Shown here: positions 45,096-55,021 of the stretch, piece after piece | Layout: each line of letters starts with the position of its first letter | Position numbering within the stretch: position 1 is the stretch's first letter | Notes under the pieces: generated by a model | The model's database searches: none | What the model was told of the DNA's origin: nothing | What the model saw: the letters and a program-made list of their open reading frames with translations, nothing else | Position numbers and translations under genes: made by a program | Source of the DNA: Xylanibacter ruminicola Ga6B6 | GTDB lineage: Bacteria; Bacteroidota; Bacteroidia; Bacteroidales; Bacteroidaceae | NCBI RefSeq assembly: GCF_000687715.1 | Contig: NZ_JHXD01000012.1 | Span: forward strand, 35,673-99,672 | Direction of reading: 5' to 3' | Length of the DNA: 64,000 bases

Positions 45096-47423
45096 TTATT
45101 TAATTCTTGCAACCTTCATTAAGTCTGTCAACCCTATTACATCGAATTTTCCATAACGTGTAAGTTTTAGCTTTAGGATGTCTTCAGGGCGCCATTCATA
45201 TTTCTGCAGCTCTTTTTCAATTCCGTTCTTATTCAAACGGAAAACCAAATAAATATTGTCTTCGTTATTCTTATGGGGATTAAATGGATAACCGCGATCT
45301 TTCATTTCCTTATACCCATATATCTTTGGACCGCCAACATTTATTTTATATAGTGTGGCATCTTTGCCATTTTGCAAAAGAATATATCGTGCAGTCACAA
45401 TCTCCTTAGAAACGGCAATTGATCCGCCACGTTCTCCGGCACGTCCATTATACAGCCAATTCTTCTTTATCCACTCAAGATGTTCTAGACTCTTATAGTA
45501 GCCTATTAGAACTGTTGTTTCGTCAGGCAGGAAGTCACGATTCTCGCCTTCTGATTCTGGCAAACTCTCCATTGTCATCGTCTTGTTGGCCTGCAAATGG
45601 ACATCATACTGATAGTACGACAGTTTTTCACGATCAGATGTACGATCCATCAAATGGGCTTTCACTTCGGCAAGGAATCGTTTTAAGTATACTGAATCCT
45701 CCTGCCAATGTCCAGGTCGAATGCTAAACGCTCCTAATCCTGGAACTATTTCATGGAAACCTCGCATCTCTCGATTTTCTTCACCTGGATATAGAACATA
45801 AGCACCACTTGTTCTTCTTATAGCATCCTTATAGGCATGCATTTTCAGAAGGTCGCCACGTTTATATATTTTCAATTCTTGGTCTTGTTTTTCCTCAGCA
45901 AGCTCATCGAAGATATCTTTATCAGTATCTTTGTCTTCTAGCAAAACCTTATCCAGGCGATATTTTGCATCGAAGTGTATATGAATAATTAGCTCTTGAC
46001 GCTCAGCCTCTTGTTCAGAAATATCACCAGGCCATAACGATAGCGTATAGTCCGGACGCATTGTCATAGTCCAGCTACCAGCCTTATGAATGGGATCATT
46101 ATCATCAGCGACTCTATTGAACGTTCTATTGTAATAGAAAGCAACATTCAGAATACGCGAGAAGGTTTCTTGTTGCCCACTTACCATTCTCATTTTGCCT
46201 TGTCTCAGACTAAGATTTATACCATCAGCATCAATCTGCACCAGTTTTTGCTTATCCTCAGGTTTTAGATTAAAGAATTCACTTATCAGCTCCAATAGCT
46301 TAAAGAACAGCCAGTATTCATACAGCGTAGCAACATTTTTCTTGCCAGCATCATAAACATCATCACCACCCGTCCAATTTAGTTTGGCTGCAAGATCAAA
46401 TAACAACCAAGCCTGCAATACCTCTCGATAGCCCTCCTTTCTTTGGAGAACCGGACTGTTCATATTCATGTGAGTAGGTTGAGAAATCTGACGGAAGAAC
46501 TGATTGTCTAGATGTTCATACAATCGTTCCATTGTTTTATTTGCCTCAGCCTTCAACTGATCTGTCGCGTTTGCATAACCTTTTATGTCGGAACAGAAGT
46601 TAACAAAAGTGCGAAGCACAAATTTCACAAACTGGTTTTCTTGATTATCCGTAGTATCTCGCTTATATTCTACTTCAATTCTTCTTGGCACGCTTGTCAG
46701 ACATTCTGGCATACCAGTACGCATTCCCATTGGTAACAGAACACGATCTGTACTAGAAGCTATCTGTCGAATATTCTTGCGGCTTAGTCGTCTTACACCA
46801 ATTATATCACGTTCTATATTTGCATCAGTCCATTTCCTAACGGGATTGGAAATAATCTTATGAATAGCCTCAGAAAATGCCTCGCTATCAATGAGAGAAC
46901 GTACAAACGAGAATCGCTGGTATAGTGTTTTTGACGAGCATGACTGATCTATTTCCAGCTTTTGTGTAACAGGCGAGCCTTGCTGAAGAACCAAATCTGT
47001 GTAGTATTCTGCTATCTCGTCTAGCATTAAGCGATAATCCTTTCTGTATTCCGACTTAGTGCTTTGAATATCCAAGCTGACCTTACCCACAAGCTCCTTC
47101 GAGTCCACATTAATTGTTTGCAAAGTCAAATGGCCAACATATATACCTGTAGTCAGAGTTCCCTCAGATGCATGATGAGTTTTATTGGGATGGAACCTTA
47201 CTATCTCATTTTGCTTCTCAAACTGACAACGACAGTTATTAGCAACGTTTGAAAACTCGTAAGTATAGGTACATCCCTCTAATAATTGATATCTTGACTC
47301 ACCTGCATAAGGTTCACTTTCCTCATAGACTTTAGCCTTTGAAGATTGAGGGAATATTATCAGTTTCAAATCACTTACATTCCCTTCAACTGGTATTTCA
47401 AGGTATTCACACTCTTTCAGCAT
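45096..47423 (-). CDS. DUF2357 / McrC-like PD-(D/E)xK nuclease
   Basis: 775 residues from the internal ATG at 47423 (MLKECEYLE), which overlaps the previous gene by 7 nt; a start at 47447 is also possible. A long N-terminal DUF2357-type region leads to a nuclease core near 480-515: HIHFDAKYRLDK supplies the D and D-x-K of the PD-(D/E)xK motif, followed by the KMHAYKDAIR helix. DUF2357 proteins are regular partners of McrB-type AAA+ proteins, as here, and act as the nuclease subunit (R2-like) in LlaJI/McrBC-type restriction. Confidence 0.82.
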   Translation of the reverse strand: MLKECEYLEIPVEGNVSDLKLIIFPQSSKAKVYEESEPYAGESRYQLLEGCTYTYEFSNVANNCRCQFEKQNEIVRFHPNKTHHASEGTLTTGIYVGHLTLQTINVDSKELVGKVSLDIQSTKSEYRKDYRLMLDEIAEYYTDLVLQQGSPVTQKLEIDQSCSSKTLYQRFSFVRSLIDSEAFSEAIHKIISNPVRKWTDANIERDIIGVRRLSRKNIRQIASSTDRVLLPMGMRTGMPECLTSVPRRIEVEYKRDTTDNQENQFVKFVLRTFVNFCSDIKGYANATDQLKAEANKTMERLYEHLDNQFFRQISQPTHMNMNSPVLQRKEGYREVLQAWLLFDLAAKLNWTGGDDVYDAGKKNVATLYEYWLFFKLLELISEFFNLKPEDKQKLVQIDADGINLSLRQGKMRMVSGQQETFSRILNVAFYYNRTFNRVADDNDPIHKAGSWTMTMRPDYTLSLWPGDISEQEAERQELIIHIHFDAKYRLDKVLLEDKDTDKDIFDELAEEKQDQELKIYKRGDLLKMHAYKDAIRRTSGAYVLYPGEENREMRGFHEIVPGLGAFSIRPGHWQEDSVYLKRFLAEVKAHLMDRTSDREKLSYYQYDVHLQANKTMTMESLPESEGENRDFLPDETTVLIGYYKSLEHLEWIKKNWLYNGRAGERGGSIAVSKEIVTARYILLQNGKDATLYKINVGGPKIYGYKEMKDRGYPFNPHKNNEDNIYLVFRLNKNGIEKELQKYEWRPEDILKLKLTRYGKFDVIGLTDLMKVARIK

Positions 47424-47908
47424 ATATTCCCCCACATGGTTTCCCAAATATCTATTGATAATGCCTCTAAATCATGATCGGACAATTCTTGTGCAAGCAG
47501 TTCATCTACCAAATAATTAAACATCACCTCATTCTTAGGAGAGTCTTTTTCCCCGTAATCGTTATCGAATTTTGCATAGAATAATTCCAACACTTTGTTC
47601 CTATTCTCTCCTGTTATCAAATCTTGCTCACCTTCAGAATCATCTATATCATCATAATCACCAAAAGCGGGCTCTGGCAGTAGATATTCAACCAAAGTTT
47701 CTAGTGCATTGCCGAATCCCCAATTTTTAGCATAGTCATGAATCATCTGAAGCGAATCTTGCTTGCTTCTTTCTCCGGAATAAATAGTTTCCTCATACGA
47801 CAAATAATTTTCAGCAATTTTTCTACGAATTTGATACTCTCGCTCCTCATCTTCAGGACTAAAGGAATTATTAATACTGTCAAATAGTTCTTTAATATTC
47901 TGATTCAT
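47417..47908 (-). CDS. Small acidic protein between the McrB-like and McrC-like genes
   Basis: 163 residues from ATG 47908, which has AGGTG upstream. Very acidic, with FGDYDDIDDSEGEQDL in the middle and many Glu/Asp at both ends. No known domain seen. It starts 21 nt after the McrB-like stop and overlaps the DUF2357 start, so the three are translationally linked. It could be an adaptor, an inhibitor or a DNA mimic (speculative). Confidence 0.65.
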   Translation of the reverse strand: MNQNIKELFDSINNSFSPEDEEREYQIRRKIAENYLSYEETIYSGERSKQDSLQMIHDYAKNWGFGNALETLVEYLLPEPAFGDYDDIDDSEGEQDLITGENRNKVLELFYAKFDNDYGEKDSPKNEVMFNYLVDELLAQELSDHDLEALSIDIWETMWGNIC

Positions 47909-47929
47909 AATAATCACCTATTATATTAT

Positions 47930-50494
47930 TTATGCTTCTGCAAAACTTGTAAAACCGTTAGCCGTAGCCGATTCGTACATACGGCGTATTTTGTCGGCAC
48001 TCTCTTTGAACTGTGCTTTTTCAACATTCTCTTTCGTAATGTTCAAATCCTTCCCCGCACCTGTGAAACAAAGTTTCCATAGCTGAGAAAGTACAGGTTC
48101 CAACTTTTTGCGAGAGCCATGCAACTTTGGCAGCAGCTTCTGAACTATAGCAGCATCCAGGACTGCCTCATCAGACATTTTCGTTTTCGTATCATCATTT
48201 GCTTTAGCCTGGCAGATGAATCGGAATATCTCTGTTGCCGAACGATAGCCAAACTCTGCATTTACATTTTTTAGTTCGTTGAAAAAGGCTTGCAGTGTCT
48301 TCACCACAGTATCATCCTGTGCCAAATCTTTTTTGCAAGCTTTTGCGACGAAGTCTGTCCCCATTCCAGCAGCCTTGCTGATAATACTATCGCGATCAAT
48401 CTCCTGTATCCCTTTGAGGAACCGACTCATCTCGTCTGACGATATTTTGAATTCTATCACATTGGCACGATCAAGCACTTTTGGTGAGAACATATAAGTA
48501 GTTTCGTCCACATTAATAGTTCCAATAATAAACAAATTCTTTGGAAGATCAATGCGCTGCGGCACACCATCTATTTTTATGCCAGCGTCACCTTCTGCAT
48601 CATTATTCCAAAGACTTATCTTCTCCTTGCTCTCCATAGCGGAAAGGAAATCAGCGAAGTAGCGCTCGACATAGCTCATATTCATCTCGTCCAGTATTAG
48701 GAAGAAAGGTTTGTTGGCATTTTCCTCGCGATTTGCCTCTATCAACAGGTCGAGTACACCGTTCTCCGGCTTTACATACTTACCTGGCTGAAGTGCATTA
48801 GGGAATCCCAAAAGCGGCTCTCGGTTCGTCCAGTCCGCCCCAACGCTAACAACGCACATTTGTTCATCTTTGTTCTTTACCAAAGCACTAGCAAAGGCCA
48901 ATACCAATTGGGTCTTACCCGAACCCGCCAATCCACTCAAAATAAGAAATCGTTTCGACATCAAAGAGAAGGCAAAACGCTTAACCAAAGAATCAGTATA
49001 TAGCAACCCCGTTCCCTTTATATAATCAATCATCTTTTTAATAGAAAATGGTTCTGTCGGAATTTCCACTTTAAAAGTTCCCTCTATGGTTTGTTCCAGC
49101 ATTTTAATCTCTGGAGCATCAACATAGAGTCGAGTCAGAGTTTTTTGAGGCAGACGATAAGGAGCTTCCCAATCACCAACATCAGTCCATTTTATGCGTC
49201 GAACGTTCTTATATTCATCTATGCTATCATCATAAACATATTCTCCTTCAACAACGCCACGACCTATAATATGATAAGTTCCTTTCTTAGCATATATGAC
49301 ATCTCCAATTTGCATATCATTGAGGAATTGCCAAACGGCCAATGCATCATTGCTTTTGTTGTCAACCTCATAAACCTCCTTCATCTTTGCTATTACAGCT
49401 TGACGAGAGTCGAACTGATGGTAATCACCTAATTCATCCCATCCTAATCGTAGCAAGCCTTGCTGCTGACATTCATCCCAAAGCATAGCCTGTTCACCTG
49501 GAGCATAAATCCATACTCGAGGATTAGGCATGGTACTAGATGGATCATTAAACTGCCTTGAATGAATATCATTGCTGTATAAGGAAATAGCTTCATCTGT
49601 TTCCAAAAAATCTATAAAATTTTTGTAATTTGTTACCGAAGCAGTATAGACGTTATTACGAGTTTTGTTCTCTTCCAATTCAGTACAACCTTTATAAATT
49701 TTTTCTATTTGGAATAAATCAACGACTTCGTACAGATTATCTTTTCCAGATTCCCTTTTGATTACATCCAATACAGGTTCACAAATTAAATGATACTGAA
49801 TATACTGTTTGATTGTACTTACAGCCAACCCCAGCGATTCCAAATATTTACGGAACATAGCCTTTCGTTGGTCTAAATTACCTTCTTGGTACATCTTCAT
49901 TGGGTCAACTTCCTTTGATGCAAAATTATCAAAGAATGCTTTCTTGTCGTTTCTGTTCATAAAGCCAAATATGTTTTGTGATTTGTTTTCGTTTATTTTT
50001 AATTTTCCATCCTTGGTCATTTCCATGACTTGAGAATATCTGTTAATGTAGTTTCGTACAATATCATCATTGTTTTTGGAATCTTCTTTGAAGATCGCCT
50101 TATAGGCTGTCGCATAATCTGTACCAGGATTTGCCTTTGTGTAATCAAACAATGATTTTAGTACGAATGTTGGACATACAATATCTTTAAAGCCATCTTT
50201 CCCAACGTATGGATTTGGTACATAATACCTCGGCAACCAGTGGTATAGATAGGTAGTAGCCTCCCTCTCATCTATATCATGATCAAATCTAGGATAATAA
50301 TAGCCGTCATCAGCTTCGCAATACAATCCCAGTTGACAAGCAAGTTGATATGGAGAGGTAAAGAAGTCTGTCCATTTTGATTCCATGTGAATTCTAAACT
50401 CTTCTACCTTCATTTTTTTATGAGGTAAAGAGTTTGCAAGCTCCACTACATTTTTTGGGGTTCCGTTGCGCCATCTACAAATCAAATCTGCCAT
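47930..50494 (-). CDS. McrB-like AAA+ protein with EVE-like region
   Basis: 854 residues. The N-terminal ~320 residues are unassigned. About 325-450 (WIYAPGEQAMLWDEC, LGWDELGDYHQF, IGDVIYAKKGTYHIIGRGVV) has the pattern of an EVE/PUA-like modified-base reader. The AAA+ motor follows: Walker A GLAGSGKT (~520), Walker B FFLILDEMNMS (~600), and the McrB-type GTINVDET (~659). McrB proteins use GTP to drive a partner nuclease, here presumably the DUF2357 protein. It starts 3 nt after the preceding gene. Confidence 0.85.
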   Translation of the reverse strand: MADLICRWRNGTPKNVVELANSLPHKKMKVEEFRIHMESKWTDFFTSPYQLACQLGLYCEADDGYYYPRFDHDIDEREATTYLYHWLPRYYVPNPYVGKDGFKDIVCPTFVLKSLFDYTKANPGTDYATAYKAIFKEDSKNNDDIVRNYINRYSQVMEMTKDGKLKINENKSQNIFGFMNRNDKKAFFDNFASKEVDPMKMYQEGNLDQRKAMFRKYLESLGLAVSTIKQYIQYHLICEPVLDVIKRESGKDNLYEVVDLFQIEKIYKGCTELEENKTRNNVYTASVTNYKNFIDFLETDEAISLYSNDIHSRQFNDPSSTMPNPRVWIYAPGEQAMLWDECQQQGLLRLGWDELGDYHQFDSRQAVIAKMKEVYEVDNKSNDALAVWQFLNDMQIGDVIYAKKGTYHIIGRGVVEGEYVYDDSIDEYKNVRRIKWTDVGDWEAPYRLPQKTLTRLYVDAPEIKMLEQTIEGTFKVEIPTEPFSIKKMIDYIKGTGLLYTDSLVKRFAFSLMSKRFLILSGLAGSGKTQLVLAFASALVKNKDEQMCVVSVGADWTNREPLLGFPNALQPGKYVKPENGVLDLLIEANREENANKPFFLILDEMNMSYVERYFADFLSAMESKEKISLWNNDAEGDAGIKIDGVPQRIDLPKNLFIIGTINVDETTYMFSPKVLDRANVIEFKISSDEMSRFLKGIQEIDRDSIISKAAGMGTDFVAKACKKDLAQDDTVVKTLQAFFNELKNVNAEFGYRSATEIFRFICQAKANDDTKTKMSDEAVLDAAIVQKLLPKLHGSRKKLEPVLSQLWKLCFTGAGKDLNITKENVEKAQFKESADKIRRMYESATANGFTSFAEA

Positions 50495-50497
50495 AGG

Positions 50498-51055
50498 CTA
50501 TTCAAAATTTGGATCATAATATAGTTTTGCATGAAATCCAACAGGATCTTCATCTTCAATTTTCGTCAACATAAGGAATGAGACTTCAGGAATTGAAATC
50601 CTTCTTATTAAATCATACACATATGCTTTGTGCTCAGTTGCAAGAGAATAGGATTTTGCCCGTCTATATGTTAGTTCTTGAGCATATACTCTCCCATGTT
50701 TGTCAAATTGCCTTTTTCGGGTTAAATCAAAGAAGAGCTCTTCTGGAAGAGAACTTACTTCCTCATAGTTTTTATTCCAAGTTCTTAAACTTACTTCGTT
50801 TCTGTAGAACCGACAATTTTGGGCATATTCTATTTTTACCTGCTGTAGATAATCTAAAACATCTTCTCTTAGCATAATACAATGAGCATCAAAATCCTCG
50901 CGCTCAAAAAATCTAAATATGTCGGGATCATATTTACTACCGAGATATAAAGCGGCCTCACCATTACCTGTGCCAGCCTTGTTTATTTTTACAAAGCTGT
51001 CTGCAAGCCTAATAACGGCCCAGTCATTTATATATCGGAAGTTGTTATTCTGCAT
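50498..51055 (-). CDS. Unknown 185-residue protein next to the methyltransferases
   Basis: Start at ATG 51055, overlapping the methyltransferase stop by 11 nt; the frame to 51097 lies further inside that gene. Sequence is mixed alpha/beta with aromatic blocks (FRFFEREDFDAHCIML; FHAKLYYDPNF at the end). No nuclease motif is convincing. Position directly after two methyltransferases would suit a restriction subunit or a specificity/regulatory protein, but sequence gives no proof. Confidence 0.65.
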   Translation of the reverse strand: MQNNNFRYINDWAVIRLADSFVKINKAGTGNGEAALYLGSKYDPDIFRFFEREDFDAHCIMLREDVLDYLQQVKIEYAQNCRFYRNEVSLRTWNKNYEEVSSLPEELFFDLTRKRQFDKHGRVYAQELTYRRAKSYSLATEHKAYVYDLIRRISIPEVSFLMLTKIEDEDPVGFHAKLYYDPNFE

Positions 51056-52220
51056 ATTTCGTAATATCCATTTCTTTGAGAATAGCAATAAGCACATTCA
51101 CAATAATACTATTACCTGCTTGTTTATAGGTTTCTGTATCAGAAACAACTATATTGAAAGAATCATCAAACCCCATGAGCCTTAGACATTCTCGCGGAGT
51201 AAATTTTCTGAATCGACCATAATTAACATCAACATCATTAATTGACACCTTCCTCATACAAGCCTTCTCGTCGGCATCGTAAACAAGTGCATATTTTTCC
51301 GGGTGTTTTTGCGTATAATAGCTTTCTTCATAATCAGATACTTTATGCAAAAAAACGTCTGTCCCGGGTGTAGAAGTATCTGTCTTTAACTTTGGGTGAT
51401 AAACAAAATCACCATGCCAATTGAATTGTTGGTTTCGCTTCTGGCACAGCATTATATCACCATTTATCTGAGTATAACTCTTCTGAAAATTAATACTCCT
51501 TGTTATGAAATTAACTCCCTTCTGTTTCAAAAGATATTTGACATCAAACGTTTTTTGCATAAAGTCATAAATCGTCTTCTCTAGAGGTATGGGCGCTGGA
51601 TATTTAAAACCAGTTTCTTCCCTAAAACCAATACAGAAAATTCGTTCTCTACTTTGAGGAATACCATAATCTTTACCATTGAGAACTTGGTAATATACAT
51701 TATATCCACAATAATCTTCAAAAGTCTTTTTTATTACGCGCCATGTTCTTCCTCTATCATGACTCAACATCCCCTTAACATTTTCAAAGATAAAAACTTT
51801 GGGCTGACATTCCTTTACGATACGCGCGAACTCTCTGAACAAAGTTCCTCTTGTATCCTCAAAGCCTCCATGTTTACCTCTAAGCGAGAATGCCTGGCAT
51901 GGTGCTCCCCCTACAAACAAGTCAATTTTCCCCTTATACTTTGAGGCATCAAAGTCATGAACATCAGAGTGCCACTGTTCCTCTTTTATAGAATAATTGG
52001 CGAAGTATGCCTTTTTGCAATCATTATCTATGTCACCTGCAAATTCTATTTTAAAATTCAATCCTAATTGCTTGAGCGCCTGTTCAATGGCACCAATACC
52101 ACTGAAGGAGGTGCCAATATGAAGAACTTTTGATGGATTAGAGAATTCCATCTCCCTCCAATCATTCTCCATATCAATATTATATGGCGTATTTTGAATT
52201 AATTCGTACTTATTTCTCAT
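51045..52220 (-). CDS. DNA (cytosine-5) methyltransferase, second of pair
   Basis: 391 residues. Motif I TSFSGIGAIEQAL, catalytic motif IV GGAPCQAFS (Cys ~107), motif VI FENVKGM, motif VIII QSRERIFCIGF, motif IX region FTPRECLRLMGF and motif X QAGNSIIVNVL are all present. It shares most of these blocks with the upstream enzyme and is clearly its paralogue; the variable target-recognition region (about 215-310) differs. The pair may methylate the two strands of an asymmetric site. Confidence 0.95.
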   Translation of the reverse strand: MRNKYELIQNTPYNIDMENDWREMEFSNPSKVLHIGTSFSGIGAIEQALKQLGLNFKIEFAGDIDNDCKKAYFANYSIKEEQWHSDVHDFDASKYKGKIDLFVGGAPCQAFSLRGKHGGFEDTRGTLFREFARIVKECQPKVFIFENVKGMLSHDRGRTWRVIKKTFEDYCGYNVYYQVLNGKDYGIPQSRERIFCIGFREETGFKYPAPIPLEKTIYDFMQKTFDVKYLLKQKGVNFITRSINFQKSYTQINGDIMLCQKRNQQFNWHGDFVYHPKLKTDTSTPGTDVFLHKVSDYEESYYTQKHPEKYALVYDADEKACMRKVSINDVDVNYGRFRKFTPRECLRLMGFDDSFNIVVSDTETYKQAGNSIIVNVLIAILKEMDITKYAE

Positions 52221-53364
52221 CTATTCCGTATTTCGTTATATCCATCTGTTTAAGCAAAGCAATCAAAACATCAACAACGATACTGTTCCCTGCCTGCATA
52301 TATAAAGATGTATTCGATACCACTTCGTGAAAATCATCTGTAAATCCCATTAGACGAAGGCATTCTTTCGGAGTGAGTCTTCTCAAACCGTTAATACCTT
52401 TGCTTTTATTATAGGAAACATAGTTGTCTACCCCAGCCCTATGCATTTTGTGCATAGTCTGAAGCAAAGGCCTTGCTATTTTGAGGTCTGTTTTTGTAGA
52501 TGTTCTAAATCCTTTAGACCCACCTGCCAATACATAGTCTGCCACAGATTGGGACAAATAGTGTTTGTCTTCTACATCTGAGCACCTAAATACGAATTCG
52601 TTATAATCTGGCAGAACAATGCCCTTTGCCAACATTTCACGACGTTCCTTATTTGGTGTAAGAACTTTACAATCATATTCCTTCACATAATAATCTCCAC
52701 CACGATAATCTTCCATAAAATCATACATGACATATGGGCATTCTATAGGAGCAGGAAAAAGAAACTTTGTTTGTTTTCTAAAACCAACACAATATAATCT
52801 TTCTCGATGCTGAGGAATACCGTAATTTTTACTATTTAATCTCCTGAAGAAAATATGATACCCACAATAATCTTTAAATGTATTTCTAATAACCTCCCAA
52901 GTTTGGCCATTGTCGTGATTATAAAGCCCTTGGACGTTTTCAAAAATGAAGACTTTTGGATTACATTCTCTTATAATGCGGGCAAATTCTCTAAATAGAG
53001 TTCCTCTTGTATCATCAAATCCTTTTCTATTACCTACAATTGAAAATGCCTGGCAAGGAGCTCCACCAACCAGCAAATCCACTTTATTCCTAAATGGTTT
53101 TGCATCCAATTGATGAATATCACTATGCCATACTTCTGGAGAAATATCGTAATTTGCAAGATATGACGTTTTGCAATTATCATTAATATCGCCAGCAAAT
53201 ACAATTTTATGCTTTATTCCTAAACGTTTAAAAGCATACTCAATAGCGCCTATTCCACTAAATGTTGTGGCCAGACGAATCGTCTTATTTGGCAAAGAAA
53301 AGTGCCGTAAAGACCAATTTAAACCTTCTAAATCTAAAGGTGTTTCCTGTATATTCTTATTCAA
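52210..53364 (-). CDS. DNA (cytosine-5) methyltransferase, first of pair
   Basis: 384 residues. Motif I TTFSGIGAIEYAF, motif IV GGAPCQAFS (Cys ~102), motif VI FENVQGL, motif VIII QHRERLYCVGF, LTPKECLRLMGF and motif X QAGNSIVVDVL. Complete enzyme. Its stop overlaps the second methyltransferase start by 11 nt, and its start overlaps the helicase stop by 8 nt. Protects host DNA from the linked McrB/McrC-like restriction proteins (inference from LlaJI-type systems). Confidence 0.95.
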   Translation of the reverse strand: MNKNIQETPLDLEGLNWSLRHFSLPNKTIRLATTFSGIGAIEYAFKRLGIKHKIVFAGDINDNCKTSYLANYDISPEVWHSDIHQLDAKPFRNKVDLLVGGAPCQAFSIVGNRKGFDDTRGTLFREFARIIRECNPKVFIFENVQGLYNHDNGQTWEVIRNTFKDYCGYHIFFRRLNSKNYGIPQHRERLYCVGFRKQTKFLFPAPIECPYVMYDFMEDYRGGDYYVKEYDCKVLTPNKERREMLAKGIVLPDYNEFVFRCSDVEDKHYLSQSVADYVLAGGSKGFRTSTKTDLKIARPLLQTMHKMHRAGVDNYVSYNKSKGINGLRRLTPKECLRLMGFTDDFHEVVSNTSLYMQAGNSIVVDVLIALLKQMDITKYGIDEK

Positions 53365-55021
53365 TTCTTTCTAATTTATCGTTAATATGATATATGGGGT
53401 CGTTTTCCCTATTTTGTACTTCTGCAATTCCTTCTATGAATGGACCTATATAAAAGTACTTCGGTTTTACTTTAATGGTTCCATTTTTCAGCATAATGCC
53501 CCATTTTCCATTCTGCTTAAAAGGAATATACCCACTGTAATAAGGATGCATATCCTCGTATACAGGAGGAACTAAAGTTCGGTTTTTATGGTCGCATATT
53601 CCATAAAGGCCATTTTTACGGAAAATATTATACTCTCCTAGCGCTACAGCATTATTTGCCTCTTCTGTTCGTATCTGCTTTCCACCATTAGTATGCTCTA
53701 CCAACACCATAGCCTCGTTGCCTTCGCTATAATCAGGTATACGTTCCTGTGGGTCGAAAACGATATCGCGAGTAATACCAGAACCATCATTGAATCCTTC
53801 GCCCTCATCGTGTCCTACAAAGTGATAATGCCATCGGCGATTTGCCATAGGAGTTCCAAAACGGTTGTAAAGCCCCACATTATCAAGGATGATAGAGCTA
53901 GTTTTATTTGGTGATATGCGCAAAGCACGACCAACTTGCTGTAAATATAAAGCCAACGATTTTGTAGGGCGCGCCAACTGTATAAATTCGATGTCAGGAC
54001 AATCAAATCCTTCAGAGAAGATGTTTACATTGACAATCACCTCAATAACACCAGCCTTGAATGATTCAATTAATTCTTGACGCTCATTAGCTGGTGTAGT
54101 ACCATCAATCATGCATGCTTTTACTCCATTTACAGAATATAGTTCTGCAATGTTTGCTGCATGTTTACGATCGATAGCATAAATGATTCCTTTCTTGCCT
54201 TTGGCATATTGCTTATAGCTCTTGTAGAGTTCCGCACGTATTTTATCTTTATCAAACAAATTGCTCAATTCTGCCTCCAAGTAGTCGCCATCAGCACCAT
54301 ATCGATCAATCGAGTTAATCTTATGTTGTATCTCAGAATTGCGAGCAATAGAGATATAATCGTAATTTGAGAGGTAGCCGTTGTTTACGAACCACTCTAT
54401 ACTTCGTGAAAGTACAATGTCACCAAACAAAGATGTAAACCCAGAATGGCTCATTCGCCACGGCGTGGCAGTTACTCCGAGTTTCTTACTATTTGGGAAC
54501 ATATCCCACAACTTCTGATATCCAGGAGCCATAGAGTGATGAGCTTCATCAATAATTATGAAATCAAAGCGTTGAAGACGCATGGTTTCATAGTTTCTGC
54601 GACTCATGAATGTTTGAATAGAAGCAACCTGAACAGGAAGTAACAACTGCTGTGGCTTTCCGCTTTGAATGATTCCATGCGGCAAGTTTCTCAACTTATT
54701 GCTGGCCTGCTCAATCAATTCTTTTCTGTGGGCTATTATCAGGATTTTCGACTCTTTACTATTGCACTGACACCATTTGCGGATGTCACGAACAATGGAA
54801 GTGAAAACAACAGTCTTTCCTGTTCCTGTAGGCATTTGTAGCATAACATTATTAATGCGATCCCACAGGCTATAGACTTGGTGCTTCATTTCCGACTGAT
54901 ACGGTCGCAAGCCATCATCATTCGCCTCTATATGTGAGAAGCGAATAGTAGGACCATCAAAGGGCTTGACAATTTCAACCTCTTGGTCCAAATATGACTC
55001 GAGTATCAGTTTTTCATTCAT
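53357..55021 (-). CDS. SF2 DEAD/DEAH helicase with C-terminal WG repeats
   Basis: 554 residues from ATG 55021, which overlaps the AIPR stop by 8 nt; a start at 55054 is possible. Helicase motifs: QMPTGTGKT (Walker A, ~66), IIIDEAHHS (~158), VTATPWR, and QQVGRALR (motif VI, ~363). From ~460 to 540 there are WG beta-repeats (KNGLYGICDHKNRTLVPPVY and QNGKWGIMLKNGTIKVKPKY). WG repeats are usually binding modules; the helicase may load or remodel DNA for the nuclease, with the WG part as a docking or sensing surface (inference). Confidence 0.88.
   Translation of the reverse strand: MNEKLILESYLDQEVEIVKPFDGPTIRFSHIEANDDGLRPYQSEMKHQVYSLWDRINNVMLQMPTGTGKTVVFTSIVRDIRKWCQCNSKESKILIIAHRKELIEQASNKLRNLPHGIIQSGKPQQLLLPVQVASIQTFMSRRNYETMRLQRFDFIIIDEAHHSMAPGYQKLWDMFPNSKKLGVTATPWRMSHSGFTSLFGDIVLSRSIEWFVNNGYLSNYDYISIARNSEIQHKINSIDRYGADGDYLEAELSNLFDKDKIRAELYKSYKQYAKGKKGIIYAIDRKHAANIAELYSVNGVKACMIDGTTPANERQELIESFKAGVIEVIVNVNIFSEGFDCPDIEFIQLARPTKSLALYLQQVGRALRISPNKTSSIILDNVGLYNRFGTPMANRRWHYHFVGHDEGEGFNDGSGITRDIVFDPQERIPDYSEGNEAMVLVEHTNGGKQIRTEEANNAVALGEYNIFRKNGLYGICDHKNRTLVPPVYEDMHPYYSGYIPFKQNGKWGIMLKNGTIKVKPKYFYIGPFIEGIAEVQNRENDPIYHINDKLERIE

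Noticed and set aside
50498..51055. Calling the 185-aa protein a type II restriction enzyme
   Set aside because: Position fits, but no PD-(D/E)xK, HNH or GIY-YIG motif could be shown.
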